A stretch of 64,000 bases of DNA from Streptomyces sp. DH12 (GTDB lineage: Bacteria > Actinomycetota > Actinomycetes > Streptomycetales > Streptomycetaceae), in contig NZ_JAHWGT010000027.1 in assembly GCF_020873895.1 (NCBI RefSeq), positions 28,067 to 92,066 of the forward strand. Reading direction: 5' to 3'. Under the pieces are notes generated by a model. It saw only the letters and a list, made by a program, of their open reading frames with translations, searched no databases and was not told the origin of the DNA. This document shows, piece after piece, positions 39,622-50,361 of the stretch. Position numbers and translations under genes: made by a program. Each line of letters begins with the position of its first letter. Position 1 is the first letter of the stretch.

Positions 39622-40782
39622 TCAGCGCAGCTCCACCGTGACGCCGACGCGGCGCAGCAGCCGCACGACGCTCCCGACGTACGTCAGCTCCCCGGCGCTG
39701 TCCACACTGACCCCGGCCAGCGCCCCACGGGCCACGTCGGCGTCGCGCCACACCAGGGTGAACGGCTCCGGGGGCGCCTCCCCGCCGCACTGGCAGCCGC
39801 GCAGCGCCGCCCAGCACTGGACGTAGCCGCCGCCTGGCCCGGCGACCGCCTCGCCCAGGGCGCACTCCAGCCCCGGCACGTCGGTGACGAACCGGCCGTC
39901 CAGTTCGCACACCGCGCCGGCCCCGTCCGGGCCGGGCCGCGGCTCCGTGTACCGCAGCCACTCCCGCCGCCCCTCGCTCGACAGCCCCGCCCAGGCGTTG
40001 CGCTCCCGCGGCGGCCCCTCGAACCAGGCGTCCCGCGCCGCCCGCGCGGCGGCCGGACGGGGGTCGGGCGCCCCGTACCGCAGGGTCACGTCCACGAGGG
40101 CCCCGCCGAGCGACGAGGGGCGGCACTCGGCCACCTCGACCGACACCGCCTCCTCCACGTGCAGCGTCCGACCGGACCGGTCCAACGCCCGCAGCAGCAG
40201 CCCGCCGTCACCGCCGTGCCGCTCCCGCCGCATCCGCCTCAGCAGCGGCTCCCACGGCTCGCACCCGAGCAGGCGCAGCGGCGGCGTCTGCGGCCGACGG
40301 CGTACCCGGTCCAGCCCCGCGACGCGGCGGGCCCGCCCGATGACGTCGCCGGACACCCCGTTGAACACGAGCACCTCGGGCTTCACGGGCCGCGCGGGGC
40401 TGCGGGGCTCCTCGGTCACGACCGCCTCGACGACGACGTCACCGTCCGCCGCACCGACCACGGCGACCTGGTCGAGCGTCCACCAGTCACCGACGGAGTC
40501 GTCCGCCCCGTCCTCCACCAGGACCGGCAACTCCCCCAGCGGTACGGGCCCGCCCGCACACCGCTCGGCGGCCAGCCGCAACCGCCCCTCGGCCTCGCAC
40601 CCTTCGAGGACCAGCCGCTCGCGCACCGGCTCGCGGTCCACGAACAGCCCGTCGACGTCGACGCACCACGCCCACGTGACCTGCTCGCCGTCCCACTCCT
40701 CGTGCTCCAGGACGTAGCGCAGGGGGAGGTCGCGACCCCAGGTGACGGCGCTACTCAGCGAGGTCCCCGCCGCGCACGGCAC
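39622..40782 (-). CDS. Barstar-domain protein
   Basis: The 386-residue frame ends in a barstar-like domain (about the last 95 residues: GRFVTDVPGLECALGEAVAG, then FTLVWRDADVARGAL and VVRLLRRVGVTVEL). Barstar is the inhibitor of barnase-type ribonucleases; in streptomycetes such proteins are numerous and usually lack an adjacent ribonuclease, as here. The N-terminal 250 residues form a second, unrecognised region beginning LPLRYVLEHEEWDGEQ. The start is uncertain: GTG 40782 overlaps the end of the DUF397 gene by 32 bp; no ribosome-binding site is clear, so translation may depend on re-initiation after the DUF397 stop. The function as ribonuclease inhibitor is a family inference. Confidence 0.7.
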   Translation of the reverse strand: MPCAAGTSLSSAVTWGRDLPLRYVLEHEEWDGEQVTWAWCVDVDGLFVDREPVRERLVLEGCEAEGRLRLAAERCAGGPVPLGELPVLVEDGADDSVGDWWTLDQVAVVGAADGDVVVEAVVTEEPRSPARPVKPEVLVFNGVSGDVIGRARRVAGLDRVRRRPQTPPLRLLGCEPWEPLLRRMRRERHGGDGGLLLRALDRSGRTLHVEEAVSVEVAECRPSSLGGALVDVTLRYGAPDPRPAAARAARDAWFEGPPRERNAWAGLSSEGRREWLRYTEPRPGPDGAGAVCELDGRFVTDVPGLECALGEAVAGPGGGYVQCWAALRGCQCGGEAPPEPFTLVWRDADVARGALAGVSVDSAGELTYVGSVVRLLRRVGVTVELR

Positions 40783-40960
40783 CGACGAAGGCGGCCCACG
40801 CGGACCGGTCGAAGGCGAGGACGGGCCCGAGCGGGTCCTTGCTGTCACGTACGGGGAGAGCGCCGGGGGAAGCGGGGGCGATCTCGACGCAGTCGCCGCC
40901 GTTGGTTCCGCTGTAGCTGCTCTTGATCCAGTGCGCCGCGTGGAGGTGTTGCCTGTTCAT
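40751..40960 (-). CDS. DUF397 protein (left copy)
   Basis: A 69-residue protein with the family patterns WIKSSYSGTNGGDCVEIA and VRDSKDPLGPVLAFDRSAW. DUF397 proteins are usually partners of the XRE/DUF5753 regulator next to them. The copy is on a 314-bp tandem duplication with the copy at 41065. Only the right copy is beside an intact regulator. It overlaps the presumed start of the barstar-domain gene. Confidence 0.9.
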   Translation of the reverse strand: MNRQHLHAAHWIKSSYSGTNGGDCVEIAPASPGALPVRDSKDPLGPVLAFDRSAWAAFVGAVRGGDLAE

Positions 40961-41064
40961 GCCTCACATACCTTTCCGTCACAGCGCTGATGCCAGCCCT
41001 TGATGCGCGGGCAGTCGGGCAATCGGTCCTCAGCACATCACAGGCTCCGCTCGCGGTGAAGGTG
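40961..41064 (-). pseudogene. Fragment of a duplicated XRE/DUF5753 gene 3' end
   Basis: The 104 bp between the two DUF397 genes encode, in the frame of the intact regulator, residues resembling its C-terminus (CDVLRTDCPTARASRAGI against YDVLRADCLSARESRALI). There is no 5' part, so this is a remnant of the tandem duplication. It may now serve only as a spacer and leader for the left DUF397 gene. Confidence 0.8.
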
Positions 41065-41274
41065 TTACTCGGCGAGGTCCCCGTCGCGCACGGCACCGAC
41101 GAAGGCGGCCCAGGCGGACCGGTCGAAGGCGAGGATGGGGCCGAGCGGGTCCTTGCTGTCACGTACGGGGATGGCGCCGGGGAAAGCGGGGGCGATTTCG
41201 ACGCAGTTTCCGCTGTTCGCGGCGCTGTAGCTGCTTTTCATCCACTGTGCCGCATGGAGGTGCTGCCTGGTCAT
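41065..41274 (-). CDS. DUF397 protein (right copy)
   Basis: A 69-residue protein, about 85% identical to the left copy, with WMKSSYSAANSGNCVEIA and VRDSKDPLGPILAFDRSAW. It lies immediately after (and partly out of frame within) the 3' end of the XRE/DUF5753 gene, the normal partner order. The ribosome-binding site before its ATG is weak; translation coupling to the regulator is likely. Confidence 0.92.
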   Translation of the reverse strand: MTRQHLHAAQWMKSSYSAANSGNCVEIAPAFPGAIPVRDSKDPLGPILAFDRSAWAAFVGAVRDGDLAE

Positions 41275-42106
41275 GGCTCACATACCCTTCCATCACAGCT
41301 CTGATCAGAGCCCTTGATTCGCGGGCAGACAGGCAATCGGCCCTCAGCACATCATAGGTTCCGTTGGAGCGTGCCAAGAGGTCTGGATCGCCATGAAAGT
41401 GCCCGCGCAGTAGGGATTCCGAGTACAGCCACTCCTGTCCGCCAGGAAGCCGGATGAGGGACATGGAGGTGTGCGGGCGAACGATCCGCGGGTCCGCCAA
41501 CGGGGCGATCTGAACACGCACATTGGGTTGCTCCGTCACCTTCAAGAGATGGGCGCACTGCTCCCGCATGACGGTCGGACCGCCCATGACGGTATGGAGG
41601 CAGCTCTCGTCCAACACGGCCACATACACCGGCCCGTCGGGGCGCAGGTAACGCGGCTGTCGACTCGCGCGGGCCCGTACGCGCTCTTCGACCTCGTCGG
41701 CGTCCGGGCAGTGCAGCGAGAACAACGATCGCATGTAGGCAGTCGTCTGTAGAAGCCCCGGAATGAAGACGGTCTGGTACTCGCGGACGGCCACCGCCTC
41801 CGCCTCCAGCCGGACGCGTCGCTCGAACCAGTCCGGATGCTCCACCTCCGGGTACCAGTCGACCTTCCCCCACAGCCGCAGCAGCATCCCGCCGGTGCCC
41901 AGCAGTTCGTCGCAGCGGTGGGCGAACGTGTCCTGCGGCACCCGCTTGCCCGACTCGACGCGGGCCACGTGCGAGCGGTCGCAAGGGATGTCGCGGGCCA
42001 GGGCGTCCTGGGTGAGGCCCGCCGCCTCGCGGTGGTGCCTCAGTACCTCGCCGAAGAGGGCGGCCGTCGTGGACGCCGCCCCTCCCGTCGCGTTCCTCCT
42101 GCTCAC
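41159..42106 (-). CDS. XRE-family regulator with DUF5753 domain
   Basis: The 315-residue frame has an N-terminal helix-turn-helix (about residues 18-72: LRHHREAAGLTQDALARDIP, CDRSHVARVESGKRVPQDTF) and a DUF5753 sensor-like domain (about 85-268: EYQTVFIPGLLQTTAYMRSL and MREQCAHLLKVTEQPNVRVQ). In streptomycetes such regulators pair with DUF397 proteins and affect development or competition; the exact role is unknown. The last 46 codons extend 116 bp into the DUF397 gene in another frame and are Arg/Pro/Gln-rich (QRREQRKLRRNRPRF), unlike the family. The natural stop may have been lost. The upstream region contains an inverted repeat that may be its operator. Confidence 0.85.
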   Translation of the reverse strand: MSRRNATGGAASTTAALFGEVLRHHREAAGLTQDALARDIPCDRSHVARVESGKRVPQDTFAHRCDELLGTGGMLLRLWGKVDWYPEVEHPDWFERRVRLEAEAVAVREYQTVFIPGLLQTTAYMRSLFSLHCPDADEVEERVRARASRQPRYLRPDGPVYVAVLDESCLHTVMGGPTVMREQCAHLLKVTEQPNVRVQIAPLADPRIVRPHTSMSLIRLPGGQEWLYSESLLRGHFHGDPDLLARSNGTYDVLRADCLSARESRALIRAVMEGYVSHDQAAPPCGTVDEKQLQRREQRKLRRNRPRFPRRHPRT

Positions 42107-42144
42107 CGTGGCCCCCTCCGTGACAGTCGATCACTGGCACGCCG

Positions 42145-42182
42145 TCAGCGTTGAGTCGCGTCGCCGCACTGCGCGACGCTGA
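42145..42182. promoter_or_regulatory. Inverted repeat in the XRE/small-gene divergent region
   Basis: TCAGCGT at 42145-42151 and ACGCTGA at 42176-42182 form an inverted repeat with a 24-bp spacer that contains a further GCGTCGC/GCGCGACGC dyad. It lies upstream of the XRE gene and the divergent small gene, a typical operator place. Confidence 0.35.
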
Positions 42183-42243
42183 GGGAACCCAACGTAACCA
42201 GCGCCCCGCCGACACGGGGCGCGAAGCCACCTACGGAGCACCG

Positions 42244-42444
42244 ATGGAACACCCGCCCGAATACGGCACACCTGTCCACGACCGGCCGCCCGTGCCGAGG
42301 CCCGGCTGCCTGCCGTGCCTGGAGCTGGCGGCGCAGCGCGCCGGCGCCCGCCACCGGGGGGACGTCAGCGCCGCCACGGACGCGAACGTGCTGCTCCGCC
42401 GCCACCTGGCCGAGACGCACGAGGGGGACGGGTACCGGGGCTGA
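42244..42444 (+). CDS. Small conserved-type protein, unknown function
   Basis: A 66-residue protein starts at ATG 42244 with CGGAG at the right distance (42234-42238). It has a CLPCLEL cysteine pair near residue 19-23 and a helical C-terminal half (ATDANVLLRRHLAETHEGDG). Proteins of this kind often lie divergent from XRE/DUF5753 regulators. The CxxC plus HxxxxH pattern may bind a metal, which is inference. It runs into the convergent ABC transporter gene with a 5-bp gap. Confidence 0.6.
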   Translation: MEHPPEYGTPVHDRPPVPRPGCLPCLELAAQRAGARHRGDVSAATDANVLLRRHLAETHEGDGYRG

Positions 42445-42449
42445 CCGCC

Positions 42450-44411
42450 TCAGCCGACGACGCTCTCCCGCCACGCCCGGTGGAGGCCGGCGAAGCGGCC
42501 GTCGCCCGCGATGAGGCGCTGCGGGGGGCCGTCCTCGACGATCCGGCCGTGCTCCATGACCAGCACCCGGTCGGCGATCTCCACGGTGGACAGGCGGTGG
42601 GCGATCACCACGGCCGTCCGCCCGTGCAGGACGGTGTCCATGGCGCGCTGCACGGCCCGCTCGCCGGGGATGTCCAGCGAGCTGGTCGCCTCGTCGAGGA
42701 TCAGCACCCCCGGGTCGGCGAGCAGCGCGCGGGCGAACGCGACCAGCTGGCGCTGGCCGGCGGAGATGCGCCCGCCGCGCTTGCGCACGTCCGTGTCGTA
42801 CCCGTCGGGCAGGGCCGCGATGAAGTCGTGCGCGCCGATCGCCTTCGCGGCGTGCTCGATCTCCTCGCGGGTCGCGTCGGGGCGGCCCAGGGCGATGTTC
42901 TCGGCGACCGTCCCGGAGAACAGGAACGCCTCCTGCGTCACCATCACCACGCCGCGCCGCAGCTCCGGCGTGGCGAGGTCGCGCAGGTCGACGCCGTCGA
43001 GCAGGACCCGCCCCTCCGACGGGTCGTAGAAGCGGGCCAGCAGCTTCGCCAGGGTCGACTTGCCGGCCCCGGTCGAGCCGACGACCGCGACCGTCTGGCC
43101 CGCCGGGAGGGTGAGGTCGAAGCGCGGCAGCACCTCCCCGCCGGTGCGGTACGCGAAGCGGACGCCCTCGAAGACGACCTCGCGGCCCGGCGCCCCCGCC
43201 GGACGGGGCGGCAGCTCGCGGGAGGCGGCCGGCTCGGGCACCGTCGGCTCCTGCGCGAGGAGCCCGGCGATCTTCTCCAGGGAGGCGGCGGCGGACTCGT
43301 AGGCGTTGAGGAACATCGCGAGCCGGTCGATCGGGTCGTACAGCCGCCGCACGTACAGCACGGCCGCCGCGAGCACACCGAGGGCGAGGGTGCCGTCGGC
43401 GACCCGGTAGGCGCCCCACAGGACCATGCCCGCGACCGCCGTGTTGGCGACGAGGCGGGAGCCGACGACGTACCGCGCCATCTCCAGGATCGCGTCGCCG
43501 TTGCGCCGCTCGTGGTGGTGGTTGAGGGCGCCGAACACCTCGTCGTTGCCGGCCTCCCGGCGGAACGCGCGCACCGGCCGGATGCCGTTCATCGTCTCCG
43601 CGAACTTCACGATGACCGCCGCGATGGCGGTCGACCGGGCGCTGAACGCCCGCGACGCGCGCCGCCGGTAGTACCGCACCAGCAGGTACAGCGGGACGAA
43701 CGACGCCACCGCGACGGACCCGATGCCCCAGTCCAGCCAGAGCAGCAGCAGTGAGATCGCCACGAACGACACGATCACGTTGACGAGCTCCTGGAGGCCC
43801 TCGCTCAGCAGCTCCCGCAGCGACTCCACGTCGGTCGTGGACCGCGAGATCAGCCGCCCGGAGGTGTAGCGCTCGTGGAAGTCGACGCTCAGCGCCTGGG
43901 CGTGGCGGAAGATCCGGCCCCGCAGGTCCAGCAGCACGTCCTGGTTGACGCGGCCGGACGCCCGGGTGAAGCCGTACTGGAACAGCCCGGCGCCCACCGC
44001 GCACAGCCCGTACCCGACCGCCACCGCGACCAGCGGGCCGTGGTCGCCCTGGCGCAGGGCCGGCACGGCCCGGTCGATCGCGTACGCCACGATGAGCGGC
44101 CCGGCCTGCACCGCCGCCTGCTGGAGCAGGAGCAGCAGCGCCGACAGCGCCACCCGCGCCCGCCGGGGCGCCAGCAGCGACCGCAGCAGCGCGCCCGTGG
44201 CACCGGCGGGGGCGGGCAGCTGGTCCCGGTCGAACCGGTCCCGCTCCTCCGCCGCCTCCCGCTCCGCCGCCTCCCGCACCCCTGCCTCGCCCGCCTCCGT
44301 CTCCCGCTCCTCCCTCTCCCGCTCCCGTTCCGCGGCCTCGCGCTCCGCCACGGCGGCCGCCCCGGTCTCCTCGCGGGACGCCTTCCCCCGCCGTTCCTCC
44401 CGTGTCGTCAT
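42450..44411 (-). CDS. ABC exporter half-transporter 2 (TMD-NBD)
   Basis: The 653-residue protein begins with a 60-residue highly charged Glu/Arg coiled segment (EREAAEREREREERETEAGE). Six membrane helices fill about residues 75-375 and the nucleotide-binding domain is C-terminal: Walker A VVGSTGAGKSTLAKLL, Q-loop VMVTQEAFLFSGTVAENI, Walker B LLADPGVLILDEATSSLD with a normal catalytic Glu, and the H-loop VIAHRLSTVE. The signature is RISAGQRQL instead of LSGGQ. ATG 44411 overlaps the stop of the partner gene (ATGA), so both are made together. They form a heterodimeric multidrug/lipid-type exporter. Substrate is unknown. Confidence 0.93.
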   Translation of the reverse strand: MTTREERRGKASREETGAAAVAEREAAEREREREERETEAGEAGVREAAEREAAEERDRFDRDQLPAPAGATGALLRSLLAPRRARVALSALLLLLQQAAVQAGPLIVAYAIDRAVPALRQGDHGPLVAVAVGYGLCAVGAGLFQYGFTRASGRVNQDVLLDLRGRIFRHAQALSVDFHERYTSGRLISRSTTDVESLRELLSEGLQELVNVIVSFVAISLLLLWLDWGIGSVAVASFVPLYLLVRYYRRRASRAFSARSTAIAAVIVKFAETMNGIRPVRAFRREAGNDEVFGALNHHHERRNGDAILEMARYVVGSRLVANTAVAGMVLWGAYRVADGTLALGVLAAAVLYVRRLYDPIDRLAMFLNAYESAAASLEKIAGLLAQEPTVPEPAASRELPPRPAGAPGREVVFEGVRFAYRTGGEVLPRFDLTLPAGQTVAVVGSTGAGKSTLAKLLARFYDPSEGRVLLDGVDLRDLATPELRRGVVMVTQEAFLFSGTVAENIALGRPDATREEIEHAAKAIGAHDFIAALPDGYDTDVRKRGGRISAGQRQLVAFARALLADPGVLILDEATSSLDIPGERAVQRAMDTVLHGRTAVVIAHRLSTVEIADRVLVMEHGRIVEDGPPQRLIAGDGRFAGLHRAWRESVVG

Positions 44412-46207
44412 CGCCCCTCGACCTCCGCACCCGACATCAGCCACGCGTACTCCGTGCTGCTCCGCAGCAGCTCCTGGTGGGTGCCGACCGCCGCGATCCG
44501 GCCCTCCGACAGGAGGGCGACCCGGTCGGCCAGCAGCACCGTCGACGGGCGGTGCGCCACCACCAGCGCCGTCGTGCCGCGCAGCACCTCCCGCAGCGCG
44601 GCCTCCACCAGCGCCTCGGTGTGCACGTCGAGCGCCGACAGCGGGTCGTCCAGGACGAGGAAGCGCGGCCCGCCCACCACCGCGCGGGCGAGCGCCAGCC
44701 GCTGGCGCTGCCCGCCGGACAGGCTCAGGCCCTGCTCGCCGACCTCGGTGGCCGGGCCCTGCGGCAGGTCGTCGACGAAGCCGGCCTGCGCCACGTCCAG
44801 CGCGCGCCGCAGCTCCACGTCGCCCGCCTCGGCGCCGGCGCCCATCAGGACGTTCTCCCGGACGCTCGCCGAGAACAGCGTCGGCTCCTCGAACGCCACC
44901 GCCACCAGGGACCGCAGGCGCTCGCGCGGCATGCCCGTGACGTCCTCGCCGTCCAGCAGGATCCGCCCCGACGTCGGCTCGTGCAGCCGCGGCACCAGCG
45001 CGGTCAGCGTCGTCTTCCCCGACCCGGTCGCGCCGACCAGCGCCATCGTCTCGCCGGGGCGCACGTGCAGGTCGACGCCGCGCAGCACGGGCGGCGCGTC
45101 CGGCGGCGCGTCGGGGTAGCGGAAGGACACGCCCTCGAAGACCAGCCCGCCGCGCGGGTCGCGCGGGGCGGCCGCCGCGGCCGGCGCGCCGCCCGGGTCC
45201 TCCTCCGCCTGGTCCATGACCTCGAAGTACCGCTCCGTCGCCGTCGCCGCCTCCTGGCTCATCGCCAGCAGGAAACCGATGGACTCCACCGGCCACCGCA
45301 GCGCCAGCGCCGTCGACAGGAACGCCACCAGCGTGCCCGCCGACAGCTCCCCGTCGGCGACCTGCACCGTGCCCAGCACCAGCGCCGCGCCGATCGCCAG
45401 CTCCGGGACGATCGTGATGAACGCCCAGATCGACGCCAGCAGCCGGGCCTTGCGCAGCTCGGTGCCGCGCAGCCGCTCCGCCAGCACGGCGAAGGCGCTC
45501 GCCTGGCTGCGGTGCCGGCCGAAGCCCTTGACGACGCGGATGCCGAGCACGCTCTCCTCGACGACGGTCGTCACGTCGCCCACCTGGTCCTGCGCCGCGC
45601 GCGCCACGCGGGAGTAGCGCGTCTCGAACATCGAGCAGCCCACGATCAGCGGCACCACCGGTACGAGCAGCACCAGCCCGAGCCCCCAGTCCTGCCACAG
45701 CAGCACCGCGAAGCCCACGAGCACCGTCACGGCGTTGACGAAGAGGAACGTCAGCGGGAAGACGAGGAACATCCGCAGCAGCGACAGGTCCGTCGTCCCG
45801 CGCGACAGCAGCTGCCCCGACGCCCACCGGTCGTGGAAGGCCACGGGCAGCCGCTGGAGCCGCCGGTACAGATCCCGGCGCAGCGCCGCCTCCACCGCCG
45901 TCATCGGCCGGGCCACCAGCCAGCGGCGCAGCCCGAACAGCACCGCCTCGGTGACGCCCAGCCCCAGGAGCGCGAGCGCCCCCAGCCACACCCCGCCCGG
46001 GTCGCGGTCCGCGACGGGGCCGTCCACCATCCACTTCAGGATCAGCGGGATGACCAGGCTCAGACAGGACGCGAGGACGGCGACGAAGGCCGCCGCGAAG
46101 AACCGTCCCCGCACGGGGCGCAGGTACGGCCACAGTCGCAGCAGGGACCGCACGGTGGAGCGCTCGGCGACGGGGGACGGGGCGGGGGGCGGGGGCGAGG
46201 AAGGCAT
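44408..46207 (-). CDS. ABC exporter half-transporter 1 (TMD-NBD, degenerate ATP site)
   Basis: The 599-residue protein has six membrane helices (about residues 30-310) and a C-terminal nucleotide-binding domain: Walker A LVGATGSGKTTLTAL, signature LSLSGGQRQRL and H-loop VVAHRPSTVL. Walker B reads FLVLDDPLSALD, with Asp in place of the catalytic Glu, and the Q-loop position reads AFEEPTLF, with Glu for Gln. This side is therefore degenerate, pairing with the altered signature of the partner. That is the known asymmetric arrangement of heterodimeric exporters. ATG 46207 has only a weak ribosome-binding site. It is the first gene of the two-gene unit; 46208-46425 before it is C-rich low-complexity DNA. 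Confidence 0.93.
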   Translation of the reverse strand: MPSSPPPPAPSPVAERSTVRSLLRLWPYLRPVRGRFFAAAFVAVLASCLSLVIPLILKWMVDGPVADRDPGGVWLGALALLGLGVTEAVLFGLRRWLVARPMTAVEAALRRDLYRRLQRLPVAFHDRWASGQLLSRGTTDLSLLRMFLVFPLTFLFVNAVTVLVGFAVLLWQDWGLGLVLLVPVVPLIVGCSMFETRYSRVARAAQDQVGDVTTVVEESVLGIRVVKGFGRHRSQASAFAVLAERLRGTELRKARLLASIWAFITIVPELAIGAALVLGTVQVADGELSAGTLVAFLSTALALRWPVESIGFLLAMSQEAATATERYFEVMDQAEEDPGGAPAAAAAPRDPRGGLVFEGVSFRYPDAPPDAPPVLRGVDLHVRPGETMALVGATGSGKTTLTALVPRLHEPTSGRILLDGEDVTGMPRERLRSLVAVAFEEPTLFSASVRENVLMGAGAEAGDVELRRALDVAQAGFVDDLPQGPATEVGEQGLSLSGGQRQRLALARAVVGGPRFLVLDDPLSALDVHTEALVEAALREVLRGTTALVVAHRPSTVLLADRVALLSEGRIAAVGTHQELLRSSTEYAWLMSGAEVEGR

Positions 46208-46425
46208 CAGGACCGAGCCTAGGGTTCACCACTGACAGGTCTCACGCGGTTTTCCGCCGAACAGCCGCCCCGCCCGAGCCTCCGGCGCCCCGCGCCCGGC
46301 CGCCCGGGCCTCCCCGCCCCGAGCCCCGCCGGCGCCTCCCGGCCCCGCGCCCCCCCCGGGTCCCGCGCCTCCGGCGCCGCGCGCAGGCCGGCCCCGCCCC
46401 GCCCCCGGGGCCCGTCACCCGCCCC

Positions 46426-48747
<2,322 letters not shown>

Positions 48748-48911
48748 CTGCCGGCCTCCCGCGGCTCGTGCGGCGTCCGGGCCGCGGTCCCCGACGACCC
48801 CGCCCCGGTCCTCCCCGTGTTCTGCCCGCGCGCACCTGCTCCCAACATGACCCGGCCGAACACGACCCGTACAGACGTTTCCCCCGCCGGGGGCACGTCG
48901 TTGGGCGGGAT

Positions 48912-50165
48912 GTGAGACACCTACGCAAAAGGGCAGGTCTGGGCGTCGCCGCGGTGGCGCTGTGGGCGGGAGCGGCGGCCGGGCTGACCGGGTGCGCGGC
49001 GGCGGGCGGCGCGGGCGCGCCGGGCGCCCCCGGTGCGCCGGGCGGGCGCCCCGACCGGGCGGTCGGGGACACCATCCGGGTGACGCCCCGGGACGGCGCC
49101 GAGGGCGTCGCCCCCGACGCCCGGCTGGAGGTACGGGTACCGGACGGCCGGCTGGAGGGCGTCCGGGTGCGCCGCATCGAGGACGCCCAGCCCGCCGACG
49201 TGCCGGGCGCCCTCTCCCCGGACGGGCTGAGCTGGCGGCCGGAGCCCGGCACCCGGCTGGCCACGGCGGCCAAGTACGCCGTCGACGCCGTCGCCCTCGA
49301 CGGGCACGGCCGCCGCTCGGCCCGGCACACCACCTTCACCACGCTCGTGCCCGACCACCGCTTCATCGGCTACTTCTCGCCGGAGAACCGCTCCACCGTC
49401 GGCACCGGCATGATCGTCTCCTTCCGCTTCAACCGGCCCGTGCGGGACCGCGCGGCCGTGGAGCGGGCCGTCCGCGTCACCGCCGACCCGCCCGTGGAGG
49501 TCGTCGGCCACTGGTTCGGCGCCGACCGGCTCGACCTGCGCCCCGAGGAGTACTGGCGGCCCGGCACCGAGGTCACCGTGGACGTGCGGCTGCGGGACGT
49601 CGAGGCGGCACCCGGCGTCTACGGCATCCAGCAGCGCACGGTGCGCTTCACCGTCGGCCGCTCGCAGGTGTCCCTGGTGGACGCCGAGGCCCACACCATG
49701 CGGGTGCGCCGCGACGGCCGGCTCCTCGCCACCCTCCCCGTCACGGCCGGCGCCCCGAAGACCACCACCTACAACGGCAGGATGGTGGTGACCGAGCTGT
49801 ACGAGGTGACCCGGATGAACGGCGCGACCGTCGGCTTCAAGGACGCCCGGGGCAAGAGCGAGTACGACATCAAGGACGTGCCGCACGCCATGCGGCTGAC
49901 CACCTCGGGCACCTTCCTCCACGGCAACTACTGGGCGCCGGCCGGCACCTTCGGCTCGGCCAACGTCAGCCACGGCTGCATCGGGCTGCGCGACGTGAAG
50001 GGCGGGAGCGCAAAGACGCCCGCGGGGTGGTTCTTCGAGCAGACCCTCGTCGGGGACGTCGTCGAAGTGGTCAACTCCCGTGACCGGAAGGTCGCCCCCG
50101 ACAACGGCCTGGGCGGCTGGAACATGGACTGGCGGCAGTGGAGGGCCGGTTCGGCGCTGCGCTGA
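48912..50165 (+). CDS. L,D-transpeptidase lipoprotein, copy 1
   Basis: The 417-residue protein has a lipoprotein signal with lipobox LTGC near residue 28, a Gly/Ala/Pro linker, two Ig-like domains (about 55-150 and 150-260) and a C-terminal YkuD catalytic domain (about 265-400). The catalytic Cys is in SHGCIGLRD (about residue 355), preceded by the His of FLHGNYWAPAGTFG. The enzyme makes 3-3 cross-links in peptidoglycan or attaches proteins to it. GTG 48912 has no strong ribosome-binding site. It lies beside an equally built paralogue downstream. Confidence 0.93.
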   Translation: MRHLRKRAGLGVAAVALWAGAAAGLTGCAAAGGAGAPGAPGAPGGRPDRAVGDTIRVTPRDGAEGVAPDARLEVRVPDGRLEGVRVRRIEDAQPADVPGALSPDGLSWRPEPGTRLATAAKYAVDAVALDGHGRRSARHTTFTTLVPDHRFIGYFSPENRSTVGTGMIVSFRFNRPVRDRAAVERAVRVTADPPVEVVGHWFGADRLDLRPEEYWRPGTEVTVDVRLRDVEAAPGVYGIQQRTVRFTVGRSQVSLVDAEAHTMRVRRDGRLLATLPVTAGAPKTTTYNGRMVVTELYEVTRMNGATVGFKDARGKSEYDIKDVPHAMRLTTSGTFLHGNYWAPAGTFGSANVSHGCIGLRDVKGGSAKTPAGWFFEQTLVGDVVEVVNSRDRKVAPDNGLGGWNMDWRQWRAGSALR

Positions 50166-50225
50166 ACCCCCCGGTCCGGCCACCGGCCGGAAGCACTCCG
50201 TCCGGGACTGTTGCCGTGTGAACAA

Positions 50226-50238
50226 GTTGGGACCCAAC
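50226..50238. promoter_or_regulatory. Palindrome GTTGGGACCCAAC between the transpeptidase genes
   Basis: A 13-bp perfect palindrome with central A lies in the 196-bp gap. TGATTATCTATC at 50275-50286 could supply the -10 region of the second gene. It may be an operator or part of a promoter. Confidence 0.35.
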
Positions 50239-50361
50239 GGTGACAATCCGGGGCGCTCCACCAGGCGCGCGGTGTGATTATCTATCGCGGTGCGCGCGGC
50301 TTCAGCGCGCGGGGGTGCAGGCCACGGCGGTGCCGCGGTCGTGCGAGGGAAGAGGTACAGC

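Larger units (their letters stand above)
40751..41364. repeat. 314-bp tandem duplication of DUF397 plus the regulator 3' end
   Basis: Sequence from about 40751-41050 recurs at 41065-41364 with a constant offset of 314 bp and no net insertions. Each copy has a 69-codon DUF397 gene followed (reading left to right) by the 3' end of the XRE/DUF5753 gene. In the left copy that 3' end is a gene fragment. Both copies have diverged by scattered substitutions, so the event is not recent. Confidence 0.9.

Noticed and set aside
42450-46232. Apparent fusion of both ABC half-transporters in one frame
   Set aside because: The first half in this frame is Arg/Gly-rich nonsense; the true first half-transporter is in another frame and overlaps by ATGA.
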